61,037 nucleotides of DNA from Scatosoma sp045613545 (GTDB taxonomy: Bacteria > Bacillota > Clostridia > Christensenellales > Borkfalkiaceae), in assembly GCA_045613545.1 (NCBI GenBank), contig JAZLBD010000008.1, forward strand, positions 1 to 61,037. Direction: 5' to 3'. Below the pieces are notes generated by a model. That model had not been told where the DNA came from. It made no database searches and saw only the letters and a program-made list of their open reading frames with translations. Positions 33,965-42,025 of the stretch are shown here, piece by piece. Positions within the stretch are counted from its first letter, which is position 1, and every line of letters begins with the position of its first letter. The translations under genes and the position numbers were made by a program.

Positions 33965-36227
33965 ACGCCGTGTAAATGCGCACCGTCAACACCGTCATAT
34001 CGTCCTTGGCGACGTTTCCATAGCCTTTGAGGGCTTGTTCCATAATCGAATCGGCAAGCTTTTGCGGGTTGGAAATGGATACCGTTTTCATATACTCGAA
34101 CAGTTCCGCCGTGGAGGGAAAAGCTCCCGTAATGCCGTCACTCAAAAAGACGAGTACGTCGTTTTCTTGTAGTAAATAGGAGGCAGTGTCGGGATGAACG
34201 GCGTCTAAAATACCAAGCGGTAGGGAGCTGGAATGCAACAGTTTCAGGGTGTTTCCCGAGAGAATAAATCCCATAGGCGAGCCGATTTTTACGACGTCCG
34301 CGCGCCCCGAATCCAAATCGACGACGGCGATATCCACGCAAGCAAAACTCTCTTCTTTCCCAAGCGTCAACAGTTTGTTGATGGTGGACAAAACGAGGGG
34401 GGAGGACATTTTGGCGCGGTAGAAACTTTCGAGTAGGGAAATCGTACTTTCCGATATCTTTTGGGCGTATTCACCGCTCCCCATACCGTCCGAGAGGGCA
34501 AGCATAAATCGTCCCTCGTCGATACGTATGACGGAGTGGGTGTCGCCACTAGACGTTTCGCCGTCTTTGGTGCGCGTCGCCACGCCGAAAATAGCGTCGT
34601 AGCGGGGTTTCTTTCGTAAGATATAGCAATAGCGATCAGACCCGATAGTCAATTTTTCCGACAAGGTCATAGGCACGTTCAAGGCGGAGGATACGACGGA
34701 GAGTAGTTTTGGAATTTTTATCTCTCCCACCGAAAGCAAGGTAAGACAAGGGGATTCTTCCCCGATGAGTAAGATTTCCGAGCAGACGATACCGGCGCGA
34801 AGAAGGAGTAGGTCGAGCTGTTTTTCCTTTTTGGATTGAAAGGGAATGGGCGCGCTTTGTTCCATCGCTAAATTTTTCAAAACCTCGCTCACCCCGAGCG
34901 CTTGACTGGATAAAAGCGCTCGACCCTCGCGCGCGTTTTCCGCTTCGAGCATATATTTGTGATATTCCGCGAGTTGTCCGTTCAAGGCGTATAAAACCCC
35001 GCTTTGGTCTAAACACCGTTCGGAGAGATCTTGCGGAACGTCGATGAGGCTTGCCCGACCTTTTGCAACGCCGATTTTAACGAGTTGGCGCAGATCCTCT
35101 TCCCGTCCTTTCTTCGCGCAACTCCGATCGCTCGGACACTTCTTGCATACGTTTGCCTGCACGTGCGATAGAATAAATTCCATCGCGCTCTCTTCCGCTT
35201 CGTTTCCGCCGAGCGAGGAAAAAGTCGCGGAAATTTCTCGAAATACGCCGGAAATTTCAAACAGCTTTTCTCCGATTGCGGTGCGGTTGCGGTTGATGGC
35301 GACTTTCGGCAAATGCTTTTCTTTATAAAAGACGAGCTTGCTCTCCAAATAAGAAAGCAGTCGGCAGGGAAGTAGTAAAAACAACAAGTCGGGAACGAGC
35401 GCGGAAAGAATATAAAAAGCAAGGTGCGAAGAGGCGAAAACGCCGTTTACGTAAGCGAAGAGGAAAAAGGTGCAAAGGTGCGCAAGGACGGTGAGAAACC
35501 GACCGTAAGGGGTAAAGAGGACAATTACCGTTCCGTAGAGGAAAAACACGCCCAGCGGTTGATTGGCGCAAAGCAGAGGCGGAACGGCAAGAACGAACGA
35601 GGCGATAAGGGCGCTGGCGTCCTTAGTCAAGGCGGAAAAAGATAAAAGGAGGAAAAAGGCGATACCCGTGTATACGGTCACAGACATCGAACGGCATACG
35701 CCTATTCCACAAAGGACGAAGAAAAGCGCGATAAAAATCACCTCTTCCCCTTTCATACGGCATTGCAATAATTTTTTCGTCAATGCGTTTAGCGCCACGC
35801 TCGTGGTGGCGGAAAACAAGAATACGAAGCAACTAAGTAGCGTTTTGAATACGTACGGATTGCTCAAAAATTGCAAGGCGGTAGGGTACGAAAAAGAGGG
35901 TGCGGGCGCAAATACGGTAAAAAGCGCCAGCGCGAAAGCAAGCGCAAAAAAGGGTACGACGAGATGGGTTTGCCGATAGCGTGCGCGGAGGAAAAATCCG
36001 ATAAGAAGGATAAGCGCTTGTCCTAGAAAAATAGGTAAAAGGGTGAACGAATGAAAAAGGGGAACGGTTATGTAAAGCAAACAAACGGGTATGGCTGGGA
36101 TATGCACGTACAACGCGGAGAATAGGATCGCGAGCGGAAAGGGTGTTCCTACGAACGAGAGGGAAAAGAAAGCGAAGAATAAAAGAGCGTAGCGGGAAAA
36201 GGGGGATAAGAAAAAAGTATTTTTCAT
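33963..36227 (-). CDS. spoIIE: Stage II sporulation protein E (PP2C phosphatase)
   Basis: 754 aa. About ten hydrophobic segments fill the first ~300 residues, followed by a linker with a Cys cluster (CKKCPSDRSCAKKG) and a C-terminal PP2C domain from about residue 540. Metal-binding motifs LSDGMGSG and FLSDGITG are intact. In B. subtilis SpoIIE dephosphorylates SpoIIAA to free sigma-F and helps place the polar septum. GGAGG six to seven bases upstream picks ATG 36227 over an earlier codon. A Spo0A-box-like TTGTCAAAA lies upstream at 36312-36320 (weak). Confidence 0.95.
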   Translation of the reverse strand: MKNTFFLSPFSRYALLFFAFFSLSFVGTPFPLAILFSALYVHIPAIPVCLLYITVPLFHSFTLLPIFLGQALILLIGFFLRARYRQTHLVVPFFALAFALALFTVFAPAPSFSYPTALQFLSNPYVFKTLLSCFVFLFSATTSVALNALTKKLLQCRMKGEEVIFIALFFVLCGIGVCRSMSVTVYTGIAFFLLLSFSALTKDASALIASFVLAVPPLLCANQPLGVFFLYGTVIVLFTPYGRFLTVLAHLCTFFLFAYVNGVFASSHLAFYILSALVPDLLFLLLPCRLLSYLESKLVFYKEKHLPKVAINRNRTAIGEKLFEISGVFREISATFSSLGGNEAEESAMEFILSHVQANVCKKCPSDRSCAKKGREEDLRQLVKIGVAKGRASLIDVPQDLSERCLDQSGVLYALNGQLAEYHKYMLEAENAREGRALLSSQALGVSEVLKNLAMEQSAPIPFQSKKEKQLDLLLLRAGIVCSEILLIGEESPCLTLLSVGEIKIPKLLSVVSSALNVPMTLSEKLTIGSDRYCYILRKKPRYDAIFGVATRTKDGETSSGDTHSVIRIDEGRFMLALSDGMGSGEYAQKISESTISLLESFYRAKMSSPLVLSTINKLLTLGKEESFACVDIAVVDLDSGRADVVKIGSPMGFILSGNTLKLLHSSSLPLGILDAVHPDTASYLLQENDVLVFLSDGITGAFPSTAELFEYMKTVSISNPQKLADSIMEQALKGYGNVAKDDMTVLTVRIYTA

Positions 36228-36318
36228 AAAAAACCTCCGTGTCATTCGCTTTTCATTATACAAAAGCAAGACGGAGGATTGCGGGTAAGTTTTGTAGGAA
36301 AATAAGAATTTTTGTCAA

Positions 36319-36345
36319 AAAAAAGCTCTCTTGCGAGGGCTTTTT
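36319..36345 (-). terminator. Terminator after mazF
   Basis: Minus strand AAAGC-c-CTC-gcaa-GAG-a-GCTTT followed by a T-run. Confidence 0.7.
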
Positions 36346-36694
36346 ATAGGTTTTCGGAAAAACCAAGACTAATTAAAATGGCTTTGTTGACCTTGGTCAT
36401 CGTAGCAGGTGGAAGCTGACCGATTCTCTCTTTGAGTCTGCGTTTGTCGAGAGTGCGGATTTGTTCTAATAAAATCACGCTGTTTTTCGCAAGCCCGTAA
36501 GAGGGTGGAAGCTCGATGTGGGTGGGAAGTTTCGCCTTGCTAAGTTTACTCGTTACCGCCGCCGCAATAATCGTGGGGGAATATTTATTTCCTATATCGT
36601 TTTGCACGACGAGGACGGGGCGGATTCCACCTTGTTCACTGCCGATGACGGGGGACAAGTCAGCGTAGTATAATTCACCTCGTTTGACGTTCAT
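36344..36694 (-). CDS. mazF: MazF/PemK-type mRNA endoribonuclease toxin, no adjacent antitoxin
   Basis: 116 aa. The VKRGELYYADLSPVIGSEQGG start, RPVLVVQND strand and VLLEQIRTLDKRRL region match NdoA/MazF. These cut single-stranded RNA at short sites. B. subtilis encodes the EndoAI antitoxin just upstream; here only pgi's terminator and an untranslatable gap lie upstream, so the cognate antitoxin is missing or elsewhere. Confidence 0.93.
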   Translation of the reverse strand: MNVKRGELYYADLSPVIGSEQGGIRPVLVVQNDIGNKYSPTIIAAAVTSKLSKAKLPTHIELPPSYGLAKNSVILLEQIRTLDKRRLKERIGQLPPATMTKVNKAILISLGFSENL

Positions 36695-36805
36695 AAAATA
36701 CCTCTCTCGTAAGAACCCCCTCCACTAAACAGTATATGTAGAAGTTGCAAGGTTCCGTGTCGAAAAAAAGTATTGCCCAAAAAGGCGTGGCTTATACATA
36801 ACGAA

Positions 36806-36834
36806 AAACACGGCTTTTTTATCGCCGTGTTTTT
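36806..36834 (-). terminator. Terminator of pgi
   Basis: Stem AACACGGC/GCCGTGTT with a T-run on the minus strand. Confidence 0.85.
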
Positions 36835-36850
36835 TAGATAGTTTTTTCGT

Positions 36851-38284
36851 TTAGATGATAAATTTAGGATCTTTTTTCGGCTGAGAATTGAGTTCTTCTC
36901 TCTTTGCGTCGTAGCCCGCCTTCCCAAGAAGCGCGTAGGTGGCTTTTTTGCCCTCTTCCACGCCCGGTTGATTGAAGGTGTTGATATTCAGCATTGCCCC
37001 AGCGTACGCCGTTTGTAATTCGAATAAGAATAAGAGTTGCCCCAGCGTGAACGCGTTGAGTTCGGGGAGATAGAACGTGTAGTTCATTCTTCCCGCTTTC
37101 GTCAAAGCGTAAGCGGTTGCCTCGTTTTCCGCTTGAATGAGTTCTTCCATCGTGTGTCCGCCGAGGAATGATACGTCGGGGATGTTTTTACAGCCGTGGG
37201 GAATGGGGAATTCGCAAGCGTATTTATCGAGGGAGAGGAAGGTCACGACCTTGTCGAAAGGTCCTTCGGTATACAGTTGCACTTGCGAGTGTTGATCGGT
37301 CGCGCCGAGCGATTTTATAGGCGTTTGACCTACATTGCAAGGCTTTCCGTCGAGTGTCACGTTTTTTCCAAGCGATTCCGCCCAAAGTTGGCAATACCAG
37401 TCCGCCAAATATTTCAAGTTATCGGAGTAAGGCATCATAACGCCGATATTTTTACCGTTTTCCATAGCGGCCACTTGTAAAACGGCGCTCATTAGAGCGG
37501 GGTTTTTGTAGGGGGAAGAGAAACGGCAAAGGCGATCCATATATTCTGCGCCCGCGAGGAGTCCTACGATATCAATTCCAACCACGGCGGCGGGTAAAAG
37601 CCCCACGGGGCAAAGCTCGGAAAATCTTCCGCCGACGCCGTCGGGTAAAATATAGCTCTTAATACCGCCGAGCTCGTCAGAAATCTTTTTGAGGTTGCCT
37701 TTTTTTGCGTCGGTCGTGAAGATAACGTTGTCTTTCACGTTCACGCCACGCTTTTTAAGTTCGTCTAAAACGACGAGGTATTGCGTCATCGTTTCGCTAG
37801 TCGCACCTGATTTGGAAATGACGTTAAAGCAGGTGTGTTCAGGCTCAATGACGTCGAGAAGATCGCGCATGCGAACGGGGTCCACGTTGTCCTCCACGTA
37901 GAATTTAGGGCCTTTTCTCTTTGCTTTGGGAAGGTCGTTGTAATGCAAATGGCAAAGGGCGTTAAACGCCATAATAGGGCCGAGCGCGCTTCCGCCGATT
38001 CCTAAAACGACGAAATACTTAAACTTTCTACGAATATTTTTTGCCGTGGAGAGAATATCCGCGACGATTTCCTTTTGGTTATAAGGAAGCTCCGTCCAAC
38101 CCATAAAGAGTTCGTCCTTACCTCTGTTTTCTTTCACGAAACGGTATGCGTTGACGGCGCGGGAATGATAAGAGGCAAGTTTCTTTTGAGAAAAGCCTTT
38201 GTCTCCTAAAAACGTATCGGTCATATTATTAAAATCTAAGCGAACTTTCATAGACTCTCGCCAAGCTTTAGTCTTATAGCCCAT
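36851..38284 (-). CDS. pgi: Glucose-6-phosphate isomerase
   Basis: 477 aa, Gram-positive type. VVLGIGGSALGP, the VISKSGATSET sugar-phosphate loop, GGRFSELCPVGLLPAA and catalytic-Lys C-terminal region NTFNQPGVEEGKK are present. Interconverts glucose-6-P and fructose-6-P, linking with the NagB product. AAAGGAG precedes the ATG, and the gene has a strong promoter of its own. Confidence 0.97.
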   Translation of the reverse strand: MGYKTKAWRESMKVRLDFNNMTDTFLGDKGFSQKKLASYHSRAVNAYRFVKENRGKDELFMGWTELPYNQKEIVADILSTAKNIRRKFKYFVVLGIGGSALGPIMAFNALCHLHYNDLPKAKRKGPKFYVEDNVDPVRMRDLLDVIEPEHTCFNVISKSGATSETMTQYLVVLDELKKRGVNVKDNVIFTTDAKKGNLKKISDELGGIKSYILPDGVGGRFSELCPVGLLPAAVVGIDIVGLLAGAEYMDRLCRFSSPYKNPALMSAVLQVAAMENGKNIGVMMPYSDNLKYLADWYCQLWAESLGKNVTLDGKPCNVGQTPIKSLGATDQHSQVQLYTEGPFDKVVTFLSLDKYACEFPIPHGCKNIPDVSFLGGHTMEELIQAENEATAYALTKAGRMNYTFYLPELNAFTLGQLLFLFELQTAYAGAMLNINTFNQPGVEEGKKATYALLGKAGYDAKREELNSQPKKDPKFII

Positions 38285-38317
38285 AGTAAAGTGCTCCTTT
38301 GGTATAATATAAATAAT

Positions 38318-38346
38318 ATTGTAAAGGAAAAATAGAAAACTGTCAA
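38318..38346 (-). promoter_or_regulatory. Promoter of pgi
   Basis: Minus-strand TTGACA (38341-38346), 17 bases, TACAAT (38318-38323). Confidence 0.8.
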
Positions 38347-38363
38347 GAAAATGAAAGGGAAAA

Positions 38364-39860
38364 CTACTTATTTTTCAAAAAACTTTTGATTTTTTTTGCG
38401 GGGAAAACATTGAAGAATAAGTAGAAAAGGAGTGTGACCACCGTCATGCCGAGAATGGTGAAAAATAGGGAGAGCAAACTTCCGAAATAGATCGAGCAAG
38501 GCTCGTGTAAAAAGGCGCCGAAAAGAGAGATTGGCAAAAGTAAAGCGAGTAAGACGCCCGCGCGTCGGAAGAGGTGGGCTGGGAGTAGGGCGTGCTTGTG
38601 AAGAAAGGATAGATTGCAAATCGCCGTGAGAAGATAGCTCGCGAAAAGTCCGACGGGATAGGCGTACGCGCCGAGAGAGGCGGTGAAAAAGAGAATGGCA
38701 AGTAGCATCGCCCCCGAACCGATAAGGAAGAATAGGAGGGTTTGTTTTTCGAAGCCCATCGCGTTCAAAATTCCCGTCGTGATCATCGTAAGGCTCATCG
38801 GCAAAAGGATAAAACAGCTATAACGGAGCATTTCTCCTGCGAGCATATTCGAGTATACGATCTGCCCGACGTCTTCGCCTAGAACGAAGAAAAAGGGAAT
38901 CAAAAAACAAGAGATGAGAATGGCTGAGAAAATTCCCCGCTCGATATTTTGCGATAGTTTTTTTTGGTTGTTTTTATAAAAGGATTCGGAAAGCTCTGGT
39001 ACGAGCACGAGCGAAATCGAGCCGATAATCGTCGAGGGCATAGAGAGTATGGGCAAAACCATACCCGATACCACGCCGAAAGAAGCGAGCGCGTCTTGCC
39101 TTGACATACCGCTTCGAATGAGGAGCGCGGGCAATACGATCGCCACCGTCGAGGTTAGAAGCGAACTGATCGTGCGGACGGCAGTGATGGGTATGGCTGA
39201 GGAGAAAAGCGGTTTGACGATTCCTTTCGGCGAGCGTATTTTTCCCTTGTGCAGAAAATATCCTAAAGTCGCCAAAGAAAAAGAAAGAAGGTAGGATATA
39301 ACCACGGCGAGCGACGCCTTTTTTGCGCCGTCAAAAGGGGAGGATATCCGTTGCAATAGGAGTACCCCTACGATCACCATAACCGCCTCTTCGATGAGTT
39401 CGATGAGGGAGGGGAGGAGAAAGGATTTTTCGCCCCAAAACCGCCCTCGAATCACGGCGTATAAACAGCTGAAAACCAGTCCGATAAGGAGAATGGAAAA
39501 GAGCGGAACACATCTTTTGTCGGTAAATAAAAAGGAGAATTGGTCTTGGAAGAACAAAAAGAGAAGTAAAACGGGAAGCGTGAGGATAAGACTTGCCCAA
39601 AACCCCGCCGTCGTGACGGCGTTTTCGTCGCTTTTCCCTTCCGCTTTCCCTTTTTGTATAAAACGGGAAACGGTGATGGGGATACCGCCCGAACCGATGG
39701 TCAAAAACACGGCGAACACAGAAAGGGCGATTTGGTAAAGTCCCACCCCCTCCGCGCCCAAAAGACGAGAGAGTGCGACGCGATAGAAAAAACCTAATCC
39801 ACGTTCTAAAATGGAAAGAACGGTGATGAGGGTGGCGACTTGAAAGAGATTTCGTTTCAT
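38364..39860 (-). CDS. spoVB: SpoVB-like polysaccharide/lipid flippase (MVF family)
   Basis: 498 aa, about 14 membrane spans. The N-terminus (TVLSILERGLGFFYRVALSR) and GGIPITVSRFIQKGKAEG fit the SpoVB/MurJ-like MOP flippases. In B. subtilis SpoVB is needed for spore cortex synthesis. There is no ribosome site: the -10-like box CATAGAAT ends five bases before the ATG, so expression from a mother-cell sigma factor with a leaderless mRNA is likely. It could also be a general polysaccharide flippase, but the promoter favours sporulation. Confidence 0.88.
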   Translation of the reverse strand: MKRNLFQVATLITVLSILERGLGFFYRVALSRLLGAEGVGLYQIALSVFAVFLTIGSGGIPITVSRFIQKGKAEGKSDENAVTTAGFWASLILTLPVLLLFLFFQDQFSFLFTDKRCVPLFSILLIGLVFSCLYAVIRGRFWGEKSFLLPSLIELIEEAVMVIVGVLLLQRISSPFDGAKKASLAVVISYLLSFSLATLGYFLHKGKIRSPKGIVKPLFSSAIPITAVRTISSLLTSTVAIVLPALLIRSGMSRQDALASFGVVSGMVLPILSMPSTIIGSISLVLVPELSESFYKNNQKKLSQNIERGIFSAILISCFLIPFFFVLGEDVGQIVYSNMLAGEMLRYSCFILLPMSLTMITTGILNAMGFEKQTLLFFLIGSGAMLLAILFFTASLGAYAYPVGLFASYLLTAICNLSFLHKHALLPAHLFRRAGVLLALLLPISLFGAFLHEPCSIYFGSLLSLFFTILGMTVVTLLFYLFFNVFPAKKIKSFLKNK

Positions 39861-39933
39861 ACTTTATTCTATGAAAAAAAAGTGCTCGGTTATGATGCTA
39901 TAAGGCATTTTTTTTGCATAGAATAAAAGTATG
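39858..39933. promoter_or_regulatory. Divergent mirror-image sporulation-type promoters (spoVB / LysM gene)
   Basis: Arms CATACTTTATTCTATG (39858-39873) and CATAGAATAAAAGTATG (39917-39933) are inverted copies, each flanked inward by eight A or T. Read outward, each has a CATAnnnTA -10, as used by sigma-E/sigma-K, and ends in its gene's ATG. Possible -35s are TCATAAC (minus) and GCTATA (plus), 14-15 bases away. Confidence 0.65.
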
Positions 39934-40212
39934 TTAAACCTTCAAATTCCGAAATACTACAAAGTCAAACGAGGGGATACCGTTCGCAAAGTCGCCTCCC
40001 TTTTTTCGTTGCCTCCTAGTTTAATCGTCTACCAAAACGGGCTTACGAAAGAGGTAAGAGAGGGGCAAATTTTGCGCCTTTTTCAAGAGGGAGGAAACCT
40101 ATACACGGTCAAGTTGGGAGACAGTAAAAAACTCCTTTGCGGAAGCGAGGAAAACTTTCTAAAACGGAACGGGACGACTGTTTTTTATCCAGGACAATCG
40201 GTGTTTTTATAA
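39931..40212 (+). CDS. LysM domain protein, small, probably sporulation-expressed
   Basis: 93 aa. Residues 8-50 form a LysM domain (YYKVKRGDTVRKVA..LIVYQNG..EGQILRL); a weaker second LysM-like repeat follows (YTVKLGDSKKLLCG..PGQSVFL). There is no signal peptide. LysM binds peptidoglycan; small cytosolic LysM proteins in spore formers (such as SafA-type parts) attach to cortex or coat. It has no ribosome site and starts seven bases after a CATAGAAT box. Confidence 0.8.
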   Translation: MLNLQIPKYYKVKRGDTVRKVASLFSLPPSLIVYQNGLTKEVREGQILRLFQEGGNLYTVKLGDSKKLLCGSEENFLKRNGTTVFYPGQSVFL

Positions 40213-40251
40213 AAGCTACACAAAAAGAAAACCGTTTTGCATAGGATAAAG

Positions 40252-40265
40252 TAAGAACGCCTATA
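40252..40265 (+). promoter_or_regulatory. Sporulation-type -10 box upstream of the Cys-rich protein gene
   Basis: GCATAGGATAAAGTA matches the boxes of spoVB and the LysM gene except one base. Here a ~45-base leader with AAAGGAGG follows. Confidence 0.55.
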
Positions 40266-40312
40266 CGACTTTGCCCCAGCGCGGGCAAAGTGTCAATTCA
40301 AAGGAGGTAATT

Positions 40313-40975
40313 ATGTCTTTTTATTCCAATTTCCAGTCGGATAAATGCCCCGGTCCTATGACGGGCAATCCGCTGAATGGGTTGACGGAAAAGGTTTGTA
40401 TCCAAGCGGAAAAGATCTTCGACGCTTGTATCCAAAAGACGCAACTCGAAAATTATACCCTCACTTTAACCGACCTTACGCCAGCGAATCCTACATACCC
40501 TCTCACTTTCGTTAGCGCGCGATCGGTTGGCGGTGAAGCTACGGTTACGAACGTTTCCATCGACCGCCAAACGGACAGAAATTGCGCGAGAGTCCAAGCG
40601 ACGCTCACCGTTCCCTTGGAAGTCGTCTACGTGGACGCGGCGGGAGTGGACGGTACGGCTACGGCGTCCGTTTCCGTGACGCAAGACGTCTTACTCAACG
40701 TGCCTTGTCCCTCCATTATGCCGTTCGGCGTGCGAGGGGTTGTGAGCGCCGTTGCGCCTGAGGGTACGTTTAATGCGGAAGCGCAAACGTTTACCGTTTC
40801 GCTTTGCCTCACGGTAATTTTGAAGATTTCTATGCCGGTGGAAATTCTCGTTCCGTCGTATGGATATTGCGCGATCCCCCCTGCGCAAGAATACTCGCAA
40901 GAGATTTGTTCTGGCTTTTTCGAATTGCCGTTGTATCCGAAGTCGAATCCGGGCGCTTGCAAGGGTCGTTGTTAA
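40313..40975 (+). CDS. Cys-containing hypothetical protein, candidate spore-surface protein
   Basis: 220 aa. Not recognised with certainty. The N-terminal region holds DKCPGPMTGNPLNGLTEKVC, then beta-rich repeats with scattered Cys (eight or more in total) and a CKGRC end. There is no signal peptide or membrane span. Such NGLTEKVC-type proteins occur in Clostridia with poorly known coat-like roles. AAAGGAGG selects ATG 40313. The upstream CATAGGATAAA box and the SpoVB/LysM neighbours support mother-cell expression; coat function is inference. Confidence 0.65.
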   Translation: MSFYSNFQSDKCPGPMTGNPLNGLTEKVCIQAEKIFDACIQKTQLENYTLTLTDLTPANPTYPLTFVSARSVGGEATVTNVSIDRQTDRNCARVQATLTVPLEVVYVDAAGVDGTATASVSVTQDVLLNVPCPSIMPFGVRGVVSAVAPEGTFNAEAQTFTVSLCLTVILKISMPVEILVPSYGYCAIPPAQEYSQEICSGFFELPLYPKSNPGACKGRC

Positions 40976-40986
40976 TCGTTTTAGAG

Positions 40987-41019
40987 CAGTCCTCTCCGTC
41001 GCGAGGGGACTGTTTTTTT
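40987..41019 (+). terminator. Terminator of the Cys-rich protein gene
   Basis: Stem CAGTCCTCTC/GAGGGGACTG (one G-T pair; 40987-40996 with 41003-41012) and seven T. Confidence 0.88.
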
Positions 41020-41059
41020 GCAAAAAGAGGAAAAAGCCGAGGGAAAGTCGCTAAAAATC

Positions 41060-41088
41060 TTGATTTTTGTAAGGGGAAATGGTATAAT
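41060..41088 (+). promoter_or_regulatory. Promoter of the metallophosphoesterase gene (leaderless geometry)
   Basis: TTGATT (41060-41065), 17 bases, TATAAT (41083-41088), then AAGCGT and ATG. Confidence 0.75.
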
Positions 41089-41094
41089 AAGCGT

Positions 41095-41787
41095 ATGAAT
41101 ATTTTTGCGATTGCCGATTTGCACCTTTCCGCCTCCGGCGAAAAGCCGATGGACGTGTTTGGCGGAAACTGGGAAGGGCATTTTGAGAAAATTAAACGGG
41201 ACTGGCTAGAAAAGGTGAAAAGCGAGGACGTCGTTCTTATTGCCGGCGATATCAGTTGGGCAATGAAACTCGACGACGCCTTGCGCGATCTTGCTTTGCT
41301 CGCCGATCTCCCCGGCAAAAAAGTGTTCGTTCGTGGCAATCACGATTATTGGTGGAACGGGATCACCAAACTGCGCGATCGCGCCCCCAACGATAGCTTT
41401 TATTTCTTGCAAACGGACAGCGTGAAAATTGGAAACTATCTTTTCGTCGGCTCGCGCGGTTGGACTTGTCCCGGCTCGCCCGATTTTACCGCGGAAGACG
41501 AAAAAATCTATCTTCGCGAGGGGGAACGCTTTCGTTTGGCGCTTCAATCGGCAAAAAAAGACGCTGGAGAGGAAGAACTCGTCGCTCTCATACACTTCCC
41601 GCCGTTTAACGGGAAAGGGGAAAGCAGTGTTTTTACCGATTTATTCGAGCAATACGGCGTAAAGAAAGTGGTGTTTGGGCATTTGCACGGCGCGTCTTAT
41701 TGTCCGTATAAGACCGAAAAAGCGGGCGTTTCCTACTTTTTAACTTCGTGCGACAAAGTTGGGTTTTCGCTCGTTAAAATCGTCTAA
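41095..41787 (+). CDS. Metallophosphoesterase, probably leaderless
   Basis: 230 aa calcineurin-like phosphoesterase. Metal ligands are seen in D8-x-H10, GD (51-52), GNHD (81-84) and FGHLHG near the C-terminus. The substrate is unknown. ATG 41095 falls exactly at the predicted transcription start (seven bases after the -10) and there is no Shine-Dalgarno sequence; an in-frame extension upstream runs through the preceding gene and its terminator. Confidence 0.92.
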   Translation: MNIFAIADLHLSASGEKPMDVFGGNWEGHFEKIKRDWLEKVKSEDVVLIAGDISWAMKLDDALRDLALLADLPGKKVFVRGNHDYWWNGITKLRDRAPNDSFYFLQTDSVKIGNYLFVGSRGWTCPGSPDFTAEDEKIYLREGERFRLALQSAKKDAGEEELVALIHFPPFNGKGESSVFTDLFEQYGVKKVVFGHLHGASYCPYKTEKAGVSYFLTSCDKVGFSLVKIV

Positions 41788-41930
41788 AACAGAGAGAGAA
41801 AGGGCAGTTTTTTGAAAACGGGTAGCGCTTTGAGCGACAGGTTTGGAAAAACGAGCACGGAAAAGGCAAACACGAAAAATACGGCGCATAAAAACAAAAC
41901 GGCAAGACAGGGCAAAAAATTCTTTTTCAT
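41784..41930 (-). CDS. Possible 48-aa hydrophobic membrane peptide
   Basis: An open frame on the minus strand starting MKKNFLPCLAVLF, with one hydrophobic span (about residues 5-30) and a basic/hydrophobic tail. Its stop overlaps that of the phosphoesterase by a few bases. No ribosome site is visible. It fills an otherwise gene-free gap, but short hydrophobic frames arise by chance. Confidence 0.35.
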   Translation of the reverse strand: MKKNFLPCLAVLFLCAVFFVFAFSVLVFPNLSLKALPVFKKLPFLSLF

Positions 41931-41962
41931 ACAAATATTTTGCGTAAAGAACGCCTTGGATA

Positions 41963-41991
41963 TTTACAAATGAAAAAAGTTATGATATAAT
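41963..41991 (+). promoter_or_regulatory. Promoter of galM-trpS
   Basis: TTTACA (41963-41968), 17 bases, TATAAT (41986-41991). Confidence 0.8.
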
Positions 41992-42025
41992 AAAAAAAAT
42001 CGCAACGAAAAAGGAGAAAATGGAT

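Noticed and set aside
36691..36927. Possible mazE-type antitoxin upstream of mazF
   Set aside because: The frame overlaps the 3' end of pgi and its terminator hairpin and shows no ribbon-helix-helix pattern.
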